NCBI GenBank assembly: GCA_050485385.1
Contig: JBJHBG010000049.1
Coordinates: forward strand, 1-34,520
DNA length: 34,520 nucleotides
Direction of reading: 5' to 3'
From: RECO01 sp050485385
Lineage (GTDB): Bacteria > Pseudomonadota > Alphaproteobacteria > Geminicoccales > Geminicoccaceae
A model generated the notes under the pieces. The model saw only the letters and a list, made by a program, of their open reading frames with translations. It was not told where the DNA came from and did not search any database. Shown piece after piece: positions 1-7,122 of the stretch. Position 1 is the first letter of the stretch. Every line of letters begins with the position of its first letter. Both the position numbers and the translations under genes were made by a program.

Positions 1-13
1 GCCATTCGAAAGT

Positions 14-31
14 GGCGGCGGCAACGCCGCC
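14..31. other. GC-rich hairpin downstream of the pnt operon (distal)
   Basis: A perfect 7-bp stem (GGCGGCG / CGCCGCC) closes a GCAA tetraloop. It is the second of two hairpins met by transcription leaving pntB on the minus strand. No T-run follows on that strand within the window, so it is not a textbook intrinsic terminator. It may protect the 3' end of the mRNA or assist termination. Confidence 0.4.
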
Positions 32-40
32 TGGGGGTTG

Positions 41-61
41 CAGGGGGCCAAAAGCCCCCTG
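41..61 (-). terminator. Probable terminator hairpin after pntB
   Basis: An 8-bp perfect stem (CAGGGGGC / GCCCCCTG) with a 5-nt loop lies 15 nt past the pntB stop codon. The stem is very strong, but no clear U-tract follows, so termination is inferred from position and stability only. The sequence is symmetric enough to act on both strands. Confidence 0.5.
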
Positions 62-75
62 CCTCGTCCCGTCCG

Positions 76-1539
76 TCAGGCGGCTTCGACCGCCTTGACG
101 ATCTCTTCGGTCATCTTCTTGGCGTCGCCGAAAAGCATCATGGTGTTGTCCTGGAAGAACAACGTGTTGTCGATGCCGGCATAGCCCGAGGCCATCGAGC
201 GCTTGACGAAGAACACGGCCTTGGCGTCGGCCACGTCGATCACCGGCATGCCGAAGATCGGGCTTTGCGGGTCGCTCTTGGCGGCCGGGTTGGTGATGTC
301 GTTGGCGCCGATGACGTAGGCGACGTCCGCCTGCTGGAACTCGCCGTTGATGTCCTCCATCTCGTAGACGACGTCGTAGGGGATCTGCGCCTCGGCCAGG
401 AGCACGTTCATGTGCCCCGGCATGCGGCCCGCCACCGGGTGGATGGCGAACTTCACGCTGACGCCCTTCTCGGTGAGTTGGTCGTAGAGCTCGCGCACCG
501 CGTGCTGCGCCTGCGCCACCGCCATGCCGTAGCCCGGCACGATGATCACGTTCTGCGCGTTGCCCATGATGTAGGCCGCATCCTCCGCGGAGCCCGGCTT
601 GACCACCCGGCCATCGTCGTCGTCGCCCGCCGCCGCCGCACCGGTCTCGCCGAAGCCGCCGAGGATGACCGAGACGAAGTGCCGGTTCATCGCCTTGCAC
701 ATGATGTAGCTGAGGATCGCACCCGACGAGCCGACCAAGGCGCCGGTGATGATCAGCATCTGGTTGTTGAGCGTGAAGCCGATCCCGGCCGCCGCCCAGC
801 CCGAGTAGGAGTTGAGCATCGACACCACGACCGGCATGTCGGCCCCGCCGATCGGGATGATCAAGAGCACGCCCAACAGAAACGCCAGCAGCACCATGAC
901 GAGGAAGATGCCGGCGCTCTCGGTCATCAGGAAGGCGATCAGGAGCACCACCAGCGCGATGCCGAGACCGGCATTGATGACGTGGCGGGCCGGCAGGAGG
1001 ATCGGCTTGGAACTCATCGCCGCCTTGATCGGCCCCTTGAGCGGGCCGAGCGCGTTCTCGACCTTGGGCGGAAAGCTGCCCTGAAGCTTGAGGAAGGCGA
1101 TGACCGAGCCCGTGTAGGTGATCGCCCCGATGATCGCCCCGAGCCCCATCTCGAACAGCGACAAGGGCTTGATGCCGGTGGGGCCGAGCAGGCCGAAGGC
1201 GGCCGGGTTCAAGAGCGCCGCGGCGGCGACGAAGACCGCCGCCATGCCGACCAGCGAGTGGAACCCCGCCACCAGCTGCGGCATCGCCGTCATCGCGATG
1301 TTCTGGGCGATGTAGTAGCCGACCGCGCCGCCGAGAGCGACGGCCACAGCGATCAGGCCGTAGGTCGCAACGGACGGGTCCGGCACGATCAACAGGGTGA
1401 TCACCACCGCCAGCGCCATGCCGATCATGCCGAAGCGGTTGCCGGCCTGCGAGGTGGAGGGGTGCGACAGGCCGCGCAGGGCCAGGATGAAACAGACGGC
1501 GGCGACGAGATAGCCGATGCCGGCGACGTTGACGTCCAT
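76..1539 (-). CDS. pntB: NAD(P) transhydrogenase subunit beta (PntB)
   Basis: Membrane-bound beta subunit of the proton-translocating transhydrogenase, which couples proton entry to hydride transfer from NADH to NADP+. The 487-residue protein has the family's usual length. Residues 1-285 are a chain of hydrophobic helices forming the proton channel domain, with His94 in GFHSLVG and Asp234 and Asn243 in the GGADMPVVVSMLNSYSGW stretch, all at places conserved in the family. A short acidic linker (DDDDG, about 306-310) leads to the NADP(H)-binding domain III, with the PGYGMAVAQAQ nucleotide loop (335-345) and the KRSMASGYAG loop (446-455). It is the last gene of the pnt operon and starts 4 nt after pntAB ends, which suggests translational coupling. 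Confidence 0.97.
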   Translation of the reverse strand: MDVNVAGIGYLVAAVCFILALRGLSHPSTSQAGNRFGMIGMALAVVITLLIVPDPSVATYGLIAVAVALGGAVGYYIAQNIAMTAMPQLVAGFHSLVGMAAVFVAAAALLNPAAFGLLGPTGIKPLSLFEMGLGAIIGAITYTGSVIAFLKLQGSFPPKVENALGPLKGPIKAAMSSKPILLPARHVINAGLGIALVVLLIAFLMTESAGIFLVMVLLAFLLGVLLIIPIGGADMPVVVSMLNSYSGWAAAGIGFTLNNQMLIITGALVGSSGAILSYIMCKAMNRHFVSVILGGFGETGAAAAGDDDDGRVVKPGSAEDAAYIMGNAQNVIIVPGYGMAVAQAQHAVRELYDQLTEKGVSVKFAIHPVAGRMPGHMNVLLAEAQIPYDVVYEMEDINGEFQQADVAYVIGANDITNPAAKSDPQSPIFGMPVIDVADAKAVFFVKRSMASGYAGIDNTLFFQDNTMMLFGDAKKMTEEIVKAVEAA

Positions 1540-1543
1540 CGGC

Positions 1544-1819
1544 TCAGCCCTTCCGCTTGAACATGCCCAGCATGCGCTGGGTGACGGCGAAGCCGCCGAA
1601 GATGTTCACCGATGCGAGCAGCACGGCGAGCAGGCCCCAGACGCTACCGGCACCGACGGCGATCAGGCCGCCGACGACGATGACGCTGGAGATGGCGTTG
1701 GTGACGCTCATCAGGGGCGTGTGCAGGGCGGGAGTGACGGACCAGACCACGTAGTAGCCGACGAAGATCGCCAGCACGAAGATGATCAGGTTGAAGACGC
1801 TCGGGTCGATCGCTTCCAT
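1544..1819 (-). CDS. pntAB: NAD(P) transhydrogenase subunit alpha part 2 (PntAB)
   Basis: Small membrane subunit of 91 residues with three or four hydrophobic segments. It corresponds to the C-terminal membrane part that in E. coli is fused to the NAD-binding domain of PntA. The stretch WSVTPALHTPLMSVTNAISS is the family signature of this domain. Together with PntB it forms the proton-conducting membrane part of the enzyme. It lies between pntAA (10-nt gap) and pntB (4-nt gap). The split of PntA into two polypeptides is the arrangement known from Rhodospirillum rubrum and other alphaproteobacteria. Confidence 0.95.
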   Translation of the reverse strand: MEAIDPSVFNLIIFVLAIFVGYYVVWSVTPALHTPLMSVTNAISSVIVVGGLIAVGAGSVWGLLAVLLASVNIFGGFAVTQRMLGMFKRKG

Positions 1820-1829
1820 GGATCGGGCC

Positions 1830-2948
1830 TCAGCTCTGGAAATTCGGGTGAACGACGGCGCCGCCTTCGGTCAGGAGCGTACCCGCCACGAGGTTATCGT
1901 CCTTGTTCACGACGAGGTTCTTGCTCTCGCCGTCGACCAGGAGGCCGACGAAGTTGAGCAGGTTCTTCGCGTAGAGCACGCTCGTCGCCGGCGCCAGCTT
2001 GGCCGGCAGGTTCGGGATACCGATGACGCGCACGCCGTCGACCTCCACCGCCTCGCCGACCTTCGAGCCCTCGACGTTGCCTCCGGTCTCGACCGCCATG
2101 TCGAGGACGACGGAACCCCGCCGCATCGACTTCACCATGTCCATCGAGACGATGCGCGGCGCGGCGCGGCCGGGGATCTGCGCCGTGGTGATGACGATGT
2201 CCTGCCCCTTGATGTGGTCGGCCACCATCTTCGCCTGCTCGGCCTGCTCCTCCGGCGTCAGCGGGCGCGCATAGCCGCCGGCGGTCGCCGCGTCCTCCGG
2301 CACGAAACCGACGAACTTGGCCCCGAGGCTCTGCACCTCCTCGCGCGCCGCCGGCCGCACGTCGGTGGCCGACACCACGGCCCCCATCCGCCTGGCGGTG
2401 GCGATCGCCTGCAAGCCGGCGACGCCCGCACCGACGATGAACACCTTGGCCGGCGTCACCGTGCCGGCCGCCGTCATCATCATCGGCATGGCGCGGTCGT
2501 AGGCGGCCATCGCCTCCACCACGGCCTTGTAGCCGGCGAGGTTGGCTTGGCTGGAGAGCACGTCCATCGCCTGGGCGCGGGTGGTGCGGGGGAGCAGCTC
2601 CAGGGAGAACGTCGTCAGCTTGCGGTCGGCGTAGGCCTTTACCTGGTCCTTGTTGGGATAGGGGTCGAGCATGCCGACCAGCGCCTGGCCTTCCTTGAGC
2701 AGCGCCATCTCGTCGTCGGTCGGGCGCTGCACCTTCAAGAGCAGCGTCGAGCCGAATACCTGGGCTTTGTCGCCGACCACCTTGGCGCCGGCCGTCTCGA
2801 ACGCCTGATCGGCGATGGCGGCGCCCAACCCGGCACCGGTCTCGACCACCACGTCCAACCCCAGACCGACGAGCTTCTTCACCGTCTCCGGCGTTGCGGC
2901 CACCCGTCTCTCGTGCTCCCGAACTTCCTTCGGGATGCCCACCTGCAT
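1830..2948 (-). CDS. pntAA: NAD(P) transhydrogenase subunit alpha part 1 (PntAA), NAD-binding
   Basis: Soluble NAD(H)-binding domain I of the transhydrogenase, 372 residues, related to alanine dehydrogenase. The N-terminus MQVGIPKEVREHERRVAATP is typical of the family. The loop RTTRAQAMD near residues 121-129 carries the conserved Arg, Gln and Asp that contact the nicotinamide, and GAGVAG (173-178) is the dinucleotide-binding turn. The frame is open 16 codons further upstream. I chose the ATG at 2948 because GGAG sits a normal distance before it and the family starts there. It is first gene of the pnt operon, so its upstream region should hold the operon promoter. Confidence 0.96.
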   Translation of the reverse strand: MQVGIPKEVREHERRVAATPETVKKLVGLGLDVVVETGAGLGAAIADQAFETAGAKVVGDKAQVFGSTLLLKVQRPTDDEMALLKEGQALVGMLDPYPNKDQVKAYADRKLTTFSLELLPRTTRAQAMDVLSSQANLAGYKAVVEAMAAYDRAMPMMMTAAGTVTPAKVFIVGAGVAGLQAIATARRMGAVVSATDVRPAAREEVQSLGAKFVGFVPEDAATAGGYARPLTPEEQAEQAKMVADHIKGQDIVITTAQIPGRAAPRIVSMDMVKSMRRGSVVLDMAVETGGNVEGSKVGEAVEVDGVRVIGIPNLPAKLAPATSVLYAKNLLNFVGLLVDGESKNLVVNKDDNLVAGTLLTEGGAVVHPNFQS

Positions 2949-3240
2949 GGCGCTCTCCAACGATACGTTGAACTTTGGTGCTACGCCCCCTGGCACCGCC
3001 GCGTCTCTCTAGCAGACGCGCGGCGTCGATCAAGCCGACAGGCCGGATTTCTGCCACGTCATCGACCGTCGTCGGCGGACGTCCCGCCGGAGCCGGCCGG
3101 AACCGGCGCCGACCAGAAGGGTTCACCTTCTCATCCGACCGGCGCTTCGATACGCCTGCCAACTCGATGGTCGAGACGCGTCCAGCGCGGGCCTTCGATG
3201 GCATCGGTCGGTAACCGCCGAGAGAAGAGGCTGTTCAATC
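2949..3240. promoter_or_regulatory. Divergent intergenic region between pntAA and the esterase gene
   Basis: This 292-nt stretch separates divergent genes and must contain the start signals for both. No convincing reading frame fits here. The best minus-strand candidate is weak: TTGATC at 3033-3028 and TAGAGA at 3011-3006, 16 nt apart, about 57 nt before the pntAA start. On the plus strand I see no good sigma70 match, only AGAAGAGG at 3223-3230 as ribosome-binding site for the GTG at 3241. A 6-bp hairpin (CGGCGG / CCGCCG, 3073-3089) lies in the middle and has no known role. Confidence 0.35.
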
Positions 3241-4128
3241 GTGCGCCTGCTCGCAACATGGCTCTCGTCCGTTCTCGTGATCGCCGTCGCCAGCGGTTGC
3301 GCCGCACAGCCGACGGTCGCGGATCGATGCGACCAAGCCTCCGGCGAAGGCTTCGAGCACGTGCAGGTGGCTGGACGAGAACGGCCGGTCATCGTTGCGA
3401 CGACGGGCGACGATCCCACCGTCGCGCACGACCTCGTGGTTGCCTTTCACGGCCGCACGAACAGCAACGCACAGGTGCGCCGCTACTTCGACCTCGAGGC
3501 GCATGCCAAGCGCCCCACGGTCTTCGTCTATCCCTCGGCGTTGCCGGTCGACGAGCCGCCGCGGGCATGGGCGGATCCGGGCGACCCTGCCTCGAGTCTG
3601 CGCGACTACGCGCTTCTCGACGTCCTCGCGACGGAAGTGGCAGCGCGCTTCTGTCTCGACCGTGACCGCATCTTCGCGGTTGGCCACTCGCTCGGCGCCT
3701 CCTTCGCCAACTCCCTCGCCTGCGCTCGCGGCCACCTTCTGAGGGGCGTGGCCACGGTCGCGGGCGGCGTCAGCCCATCCGACTGCACCGGCGAGGTCGC
3801 GGCCCTGCTGCTGCATCATCCGGCGGATCGGCTCGTGCCGGTCGGCGAGGGGCGTCGCGCGCGCGACGTCTTCCTCCGCCAGAACGACCTGGAGAGCGCC
3901 GCTCCGACCACCGCCGATGTCGCGGACTTCGAGTGCCAAAGGTGGGGTGCGCGCCATCCCGGCGGCGTGCTTTGGTGTCTGCACGACGATGCGTATACAG
4001 GGAGCGGCCGCTACTATCCGCACGGCTGGCCCGCTACCGCCGGCGAGGCGATCATGGCGTTCTTCGCGTCGCTCGACCGGTCCCCGAGCACGGACGGACG
4101 GCCGCAGCCACGGCGGGCCTCTCGCTAG
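3241..4128 (+). CDS. Exported alpha/beta-hydrolase esterase, LpqC / PHB-depolymerase-like
   Basis: The 295-residue protein begins at GTG behind AGAAGAGG. Residues 1-19 form a signal peptide ending in VASGC, a weak lipobox with Cys20 as possible lipidated residue, so it is probably a periplasmic lipoprotein. The alpha/beta-hydrolase fold shows AFHGRTNSN (68-76, oxyanion region), the nucleophile elbow GHSLG with Ser150, Asp196 in HHPADRLVP and His261 in YYPHGW as likely catalytic triad. Six further cysteines (30, 138, 161, 182, 232, 246) could form three disulfides in the periplasm. This pattern matches the esterases annotated as PHB depolymerase, feruloyl esterase or LpqC. The substrate cannot be read from the sequence. 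The gene stands alone after the divergent region. Confidence 0.82.
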   Translation: MRLLATWLSSVLVIAVASGCAAQPTVADRCDQASGEGFEHVQVAGRERPVIVATTGDDPTVAHDLVVAFHGRTNSNAQVRRYFDLEAHAKRPTVFVYPSALPVDEPPRAWADPGDPASSLRDYALLDVLATEVAARFCLDRDRIFAVGHSLGASFANSLACARGHLLRGVATVAGGVSPSDCTGEVAALLLHHPADRLVPVGEGRRARDVFLRQNDLESAAPTTADVADFECQRWGARHPGGVLWCLHDDAYTGSGRYYPHGWPATAGEAIMAFFASLDRSPSTDGRPQPRRASR

Positions 4129-4209
4129 GACTTGAACCGCCTCGCCCGGCCGCGTACTGCCCTCCTCTCGAAAGGCGGCCCGGCCGCTTCAACAGCAGGA
4201 CGCCCCTCG

Positions 4210-5790
4210 ATGAGCGAGTTTGCCTTTCAGCGTAGCGGACGGTCCCCGGCACTGGGCGAGCGGGGCATGGTGGCCACCTCGCACCAACTGGCCTCGCTCA
4301 CGGCCCTCGACGTGCTGCGCTCCGGCGGTAACGCGGTCGACGCGGCGGTGGCTGCCGCCGCCATGCTGGCCGTGGTCGAGCCCGCCATGACCGGCGTCGG
4401 CGGCGACCTTTTCGCCCTGGTCGCGCCGAAAGGCGGTGCGCCGGTCGCCATCAACGCCTCGGGCCGCGCACCTGCGGCGGCCGACCCCGACGCGCTCTTG
4501 GCCCAGGGCTACGATGCCATCCCCAAGGCCTCGGCCCACGCCGTGACGGTGCCGACCGGCGTTGCCGGCTGGGCGGCGCTGGTCGAGGCCTATGGCAGCC
4601 GCGGACTCGACGAACTGCTCCGCCCTGCCATCGCAGCCGCGCGGGACGGCTACCGGGTGACGCCCCGCGTGGCCTGGGACTGGGCCCGCCAGGCCGAGGC
4701 GTTGCGCGAGCAGCCGGCAACCGCCGCCCTCTACCTCCAGGACGGCGCGGCGCCGGGCACCGGCGCCCGCCACGCCCTGCCGCAACTGGCCGCGACGCTG
4801 GAAGCGATCGGCAAAGGCGGCGCCAAGGCGTATTACCAGGGCGAGATCGCCGAGAAGCTCGTTCGCCGGCTGCGCGAGCTGGGCGGTGTGCACACGGCGG
4901 ACGACTTCGCCGCCGCCGAGGCCGAATGGGTCAAGCCCATTTCTACCGACTACCGGGGGATCACCGTCTACGAGTGCCCGCCGAACGGTCAGGGCATCGT
5001 GGCGCTGTTGATGCTCAACATGCTCGCCGACGACGACGTGACGGTGACCGGCGCCGATTGGCCGCACCTGTTGGCGGAGACGACCCGCCTCGCCTATCGC
5101 GAGCGTGACCTCGTGGTGGCCGACCCCGGCTTCGGCCGCGCCGAGGTCGATCTCCTCGACCGCGCCTACGCCAAGGGCCTGCGCACCTCCATCGCCATGG
5201 ACCGGGCGATGACGGCGTTGCCGGAGCGGGTGCTGCCGCCGCACAAGGACACGGTCTATCTGACGGTGGTGGACGAGGCCGGCACCGCCGTCTCGTTCAT
5301 CAACTCGATCTACGACGCCTTCGGCTCCACCCTCGCCTGCCCCGAGACGGGCGTGCTGTTCCACAATCGCGGCCGCGCCTTCCGGCTGACATCCGGTCAC
5401 CCGAACCGTCTGGCCCCGCACAAACGCCCGATGCACACCATCATCCCCGCCCTCGCGTACAAGAACGGTCGTCCTTGGCTCTCCTTCGGCGTCATGGGGG
5501 GCGACTATCAATGCACCGGGCAGGTGCAACTCCTGAAGGCGGTTCTCCAGGACGGGCTGGACCCGCAGGCGGCCTTGGATCTGCCCCGAACCTTCGGCTA
5601 TCCGGACGTACTCCAGGTCGAGGCGACGGTCCCGGCCGCGGTGGTGGCGGAGTTGCAGCGGCGGGGCCATCGCGTGGAGACGGCAGCCTCGCCCCTCGGC
5701 GGCGGCCAAGCCATCCTCCTCGACCACGCCGCAGGCCTGCTCGTCGGTGGCACCGACCCACGCAAGGACGGGCTGGCGCTCGGCTACTGA
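4210..5790 (+). CDS. Gamma-glutamyltransferase family Ntn-hydrolase, cytoplasmic
   Basis: The 526-residue protein belongs to the gamma-glutamyltranspeptidase family, whose precursors cut themselves before a threonine that becomes the nucleophile. Seen here are SGGNAVDAAVA (38-48), GVGGD (62-66), the cleavage region HKDTVYLTVVD with predicted nucleophile Thr348, and the glycine pair in GVMGGDYQCTG (430-431). Canonical enzymes have Thr-Thr-His at the cut; here Thr348 is followed by Val-Tyr, as in acylase-like members of the family. There is no signal peptide, unlike periplasmic Ggt. I chose the ATG at 4210 (AGGA nine bases upstream, MSEFAFQ) over an in-frame TTG at 4132. Hydrolysis of a gamma-glutamyl or related amide is inferred; the substrate is unknown. 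The gene ends 7 nt inside an opposing gene. Confidence 0.88.
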   Translation: MSEFAFQRSGRSPALGERGMVATSHQLASLTALDVLRSGGNAVDAAVAAAAMLAVVEPAMTGVGGDLFALVAPKGGAPVAINASGRAPAAADPDALLAQGYDAIPKASAHAVTVPTGVAGWAALVEAYGSRGLDELLRPAIAAARDGYRVTPRVAWDWARQAEALREQPATAALYLQDGAAPGTGARHALPQLAATLEAIGKGGAKAYYQGEIAEKLVRRLRELGGVHTADDFAAAEAEWVKPISTDYRGITVYECPPNGQGIVALLMLNMLADDDVTVTGADWPHLLAETTRLAYRERDLVVADPGFGRAEVDLLDRAYAKGLRTSIAMDRAMTALPERVLPPHKDTVYLTVVDEAGTAVSFINSIYDAFGSTLACPETGVLFHNRGRAFRLTSGHPNRLAPHKRPMHTIIPALAYKNGRPWLSFGVMGGDYQCTGQVQLLKAVLQDGLDPQAALDLPRTFGYPDVLQVEATVPAAVVAELQRRGHRVETAASPLGGGQAILLDHAAGLLVGGTDPRKDGLALGY

Positions 5791-6065
5791 GCCCGGGGGC
5801 GCAGCAGCCAGGCGAAGCCGGCGAAGAGGATGGCGACGACCGCTGCCACGAGCACGGTCGGCTGGAACAAAACCGGCAGCAGCACGTCGTCCCAGAGCCG
5901 GGGATGGATGTAGCGCTGGACGATCGCCTGGGTCAGGTTCAAGCTGTACGGATCGACTCGAAACCACAACTCGCCGAGCACGGGCGCGCCAACCACCAGC
6001 GCCCAGCCGGCAACCGCCGCGGCCAGCGCGGCAACTGCCGCCGAGAGCCAAATCAGAACGCGCAC
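5784..6065 (-). CDS. Small two-helix membrane protein, unknown function
   Basis: I do not recognise this 93-residue protein. It has two clear hydrophobic helices, about residues 4-27 and 65-87. An aromatic, charged middle part (about 32-60, with ELWFRVDPYSLNLTQ) is predicted to face the periplasm if the basic C-terminus (LLRPRAQ) stays in the cytoplasm. It starts with GTG at 6065, behind a good GGGAG ribosome-binding site at 6 to 7 nt spacing, which argues for a real gene. It runs opposite to its neighbours: its 3' end overlaps the end of the gamma-glutamyltransferase-like gene by 7 nt, and its start is 88 nt from the divergent ureohydrolase start. No terminator is visible between the convergent genes. 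Confidence 0.7.
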   Translation of the reverse strand: MRVLIWLSAAVAALAAAVAGWALVVGAPVLGELWFRVDPYSLNLTQAIVQRYIHPRLWDDVLLPVLFQPTVLVAAVVAILFAGFAWLLRPRAQ

Positions 6066-6153
6066 CCGCTTCTCCCTGTCGCCATCCTGCGCATCTGCAT
6101 GTAGGCACGCTGATCGGCTCGACCAGTGACGAACGTTGGAGCAGTCTCGACCG
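6066..6153. promoter_or_regulatory. Divergent spacer between the small membrane protein and ureohydrolase genes
   Basis: These 88 nt separate two divergent start codons, GTG at 6065 and ATG at 6154, and should carry both promoters or the sites that replace them. GGGAG serves the leftward gene. GGAG at 6138-6141 serves the rightward gene, at a rather long 12-nt spacing. I see no close sigma70 promoter match and no clear inverted repeat. Confidence 0.3.
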
Positions 6154-7122
6154 ATGGACGCGATCGATCCCGACTACCTGCCGATCCCCGGCAACGTCCT
6201 GCCGCGCTTTGCTGGCATTCCCACCTTCATGCGGCTGCGGGCCGTGCCGATCGACGAGGCCGACGCCGTCGACGTCGGCCTGATCGGTGTCCCCTTCGAT
6301 ACCGCCACCTCGAACCGGCCAGGCACGCGCCACGGTCCCCGCCAGCTCCGTGATCTCTCGACCATGATCCGCCTGATGAACCAGGCGACGCGAATCGCCC
6401 CCTTCCACCTCGCCCGCTGCGCCGACCTCGGCGACTGCCCGGTCAATCCGGTCAGCATGGAGAGCAGTGCGGAGCGCATCACCGGCTTCTACGAGCAGGT
6501 GAAGGCCAAGGGCGTGCTGCCGCTCACCGCCGGCGGCGACCATTTCGTGTCGCTGCCGATCCTGCGCGGCCTCGTCGGCCGAGACGCGCCCGTCGGCATG
6601 GTCCACTTCGACGCCCACTCCGACCTCTACCCGCCCTATTTCGGCGGCTTCGACAGCCACGGCACGCCGTTTCGCCGAGCCATCGAGGAAGGATTGCTCG
6701 ACCCGAAGCGCGTGGTGCAGATCGGGCTGCGCGGCACCTCGATCGACATGAGCGACGTCGCCTTCGGCGAGGCGCACGGCGTGCGGATGATCATGATCGA
6801 GGAGTTCCGCGAGTTGGGCGTCGACGCGGTGATGGCCGAGGCGCGGCGCATCGTCGGCGACGCACCCACATATGTCAGCTTCGACATCGACGCCATCGAC
6901 CCGAGCCAGGCGCCCGGCACCGGCACCCCCGAGGTCGGCGGCATCTTCGTCCACGAAGCACAGGCGATGGTGCGCAAGCTGATGGGGCTGGAGGTGATCG
7001 GCGCCGACCTCGTCGAGGTCAGCCCGCCCTTCGATCCGAGCGGCAATACGGCGTGGGTGGGCGCGAACCTGATGTTCGAGTTGCTCTGCGTGATGGCCGA
7101 CAAGGTGCGGAGGGGGCGATGA
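6154..7122 (+). CDS. Ureohydrolase (agmatinase / guanidinobutyrase type)
   Basis: Manganese enzyme of the arginase/agmatinase family, 322 residues, which hydrolyses a guanidino group to urea and an amine. All metal-binding motifs are present: GGDH with His130, FDAHSD with Asp153, His155 and Asp157, and SFDIDAIDP with Asp244 and Asp246; Glu289 in LVEVSPP is the conserved late acid. The N-terminal PRFAGIPTFMRL and the loop FDSHGTPFRRAIEEG resemble the agmatinase/guanidinobutyrase branch rather than arginase, but the substrate is an inference. The ATG at 6154 is preferred over an in-frame TTG at 6136. Its stop overlaps the start of the lipocalin gene (ATGA), so the two are co-transcribed and probably translationally coupled. 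Confidence 0.92.
   Translation: MDAIDPDYLPIPGNVLPRFAGIPTFMRLRAVPIDEADAVDVGLIGVPFDTATSNRPGTRHGPRQLRDLSTMIRLMNQATRIAPFHLARCADLGDCPVNPVSMESSAERITGFYEQVKAKGVLPLTAGGDHFVSLPILRGLVGRDAPVGMVHFDAHSDLYPPYFGGFDSHGTPFRRAIEEGLLDPKRVVQIGLRGTSIDMSDVAFGEAHGVRMIMIEEFRELGVDAVMAEARRIVGDAPTYVSFDIDAIDPSQAPGTGTPEVGGIFVHEAQAMVRKLMGLEVIGADLVEVSPPFDPSGNTAWVGANLMFELLCVMADKVRRGR

Noticed and set aside
3006..3033. Possible pnt promoter (TTGATC, 16 nt, TAGAGA)
   Set aside because: Only about four of six and three of six consensus matches; too weak to list as a promoter by itself and mentioned only as a candidate.
1782..3665. 627-codon plus-strand frame opposite pntAA and into the esterase gene
   Set aside because: Antisense to pntAA and out of phase with the esterase; composition is typical of a shadow frame.
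4132..4209. Upstream TTG start for the GGT-like gene
   Set aside because: The added 26 residues are arginine-rich without a signal peptide, and the ATG at 4210 has AGGA at a normal distance.
4189..6954. 921-codon open frame on the minus strand opposite the GGT-like and ureohydrolase genes
   Set aside because: Low-complexity translation, no motifs, and it covers two genes with complete catalytic motifs on the other strand.
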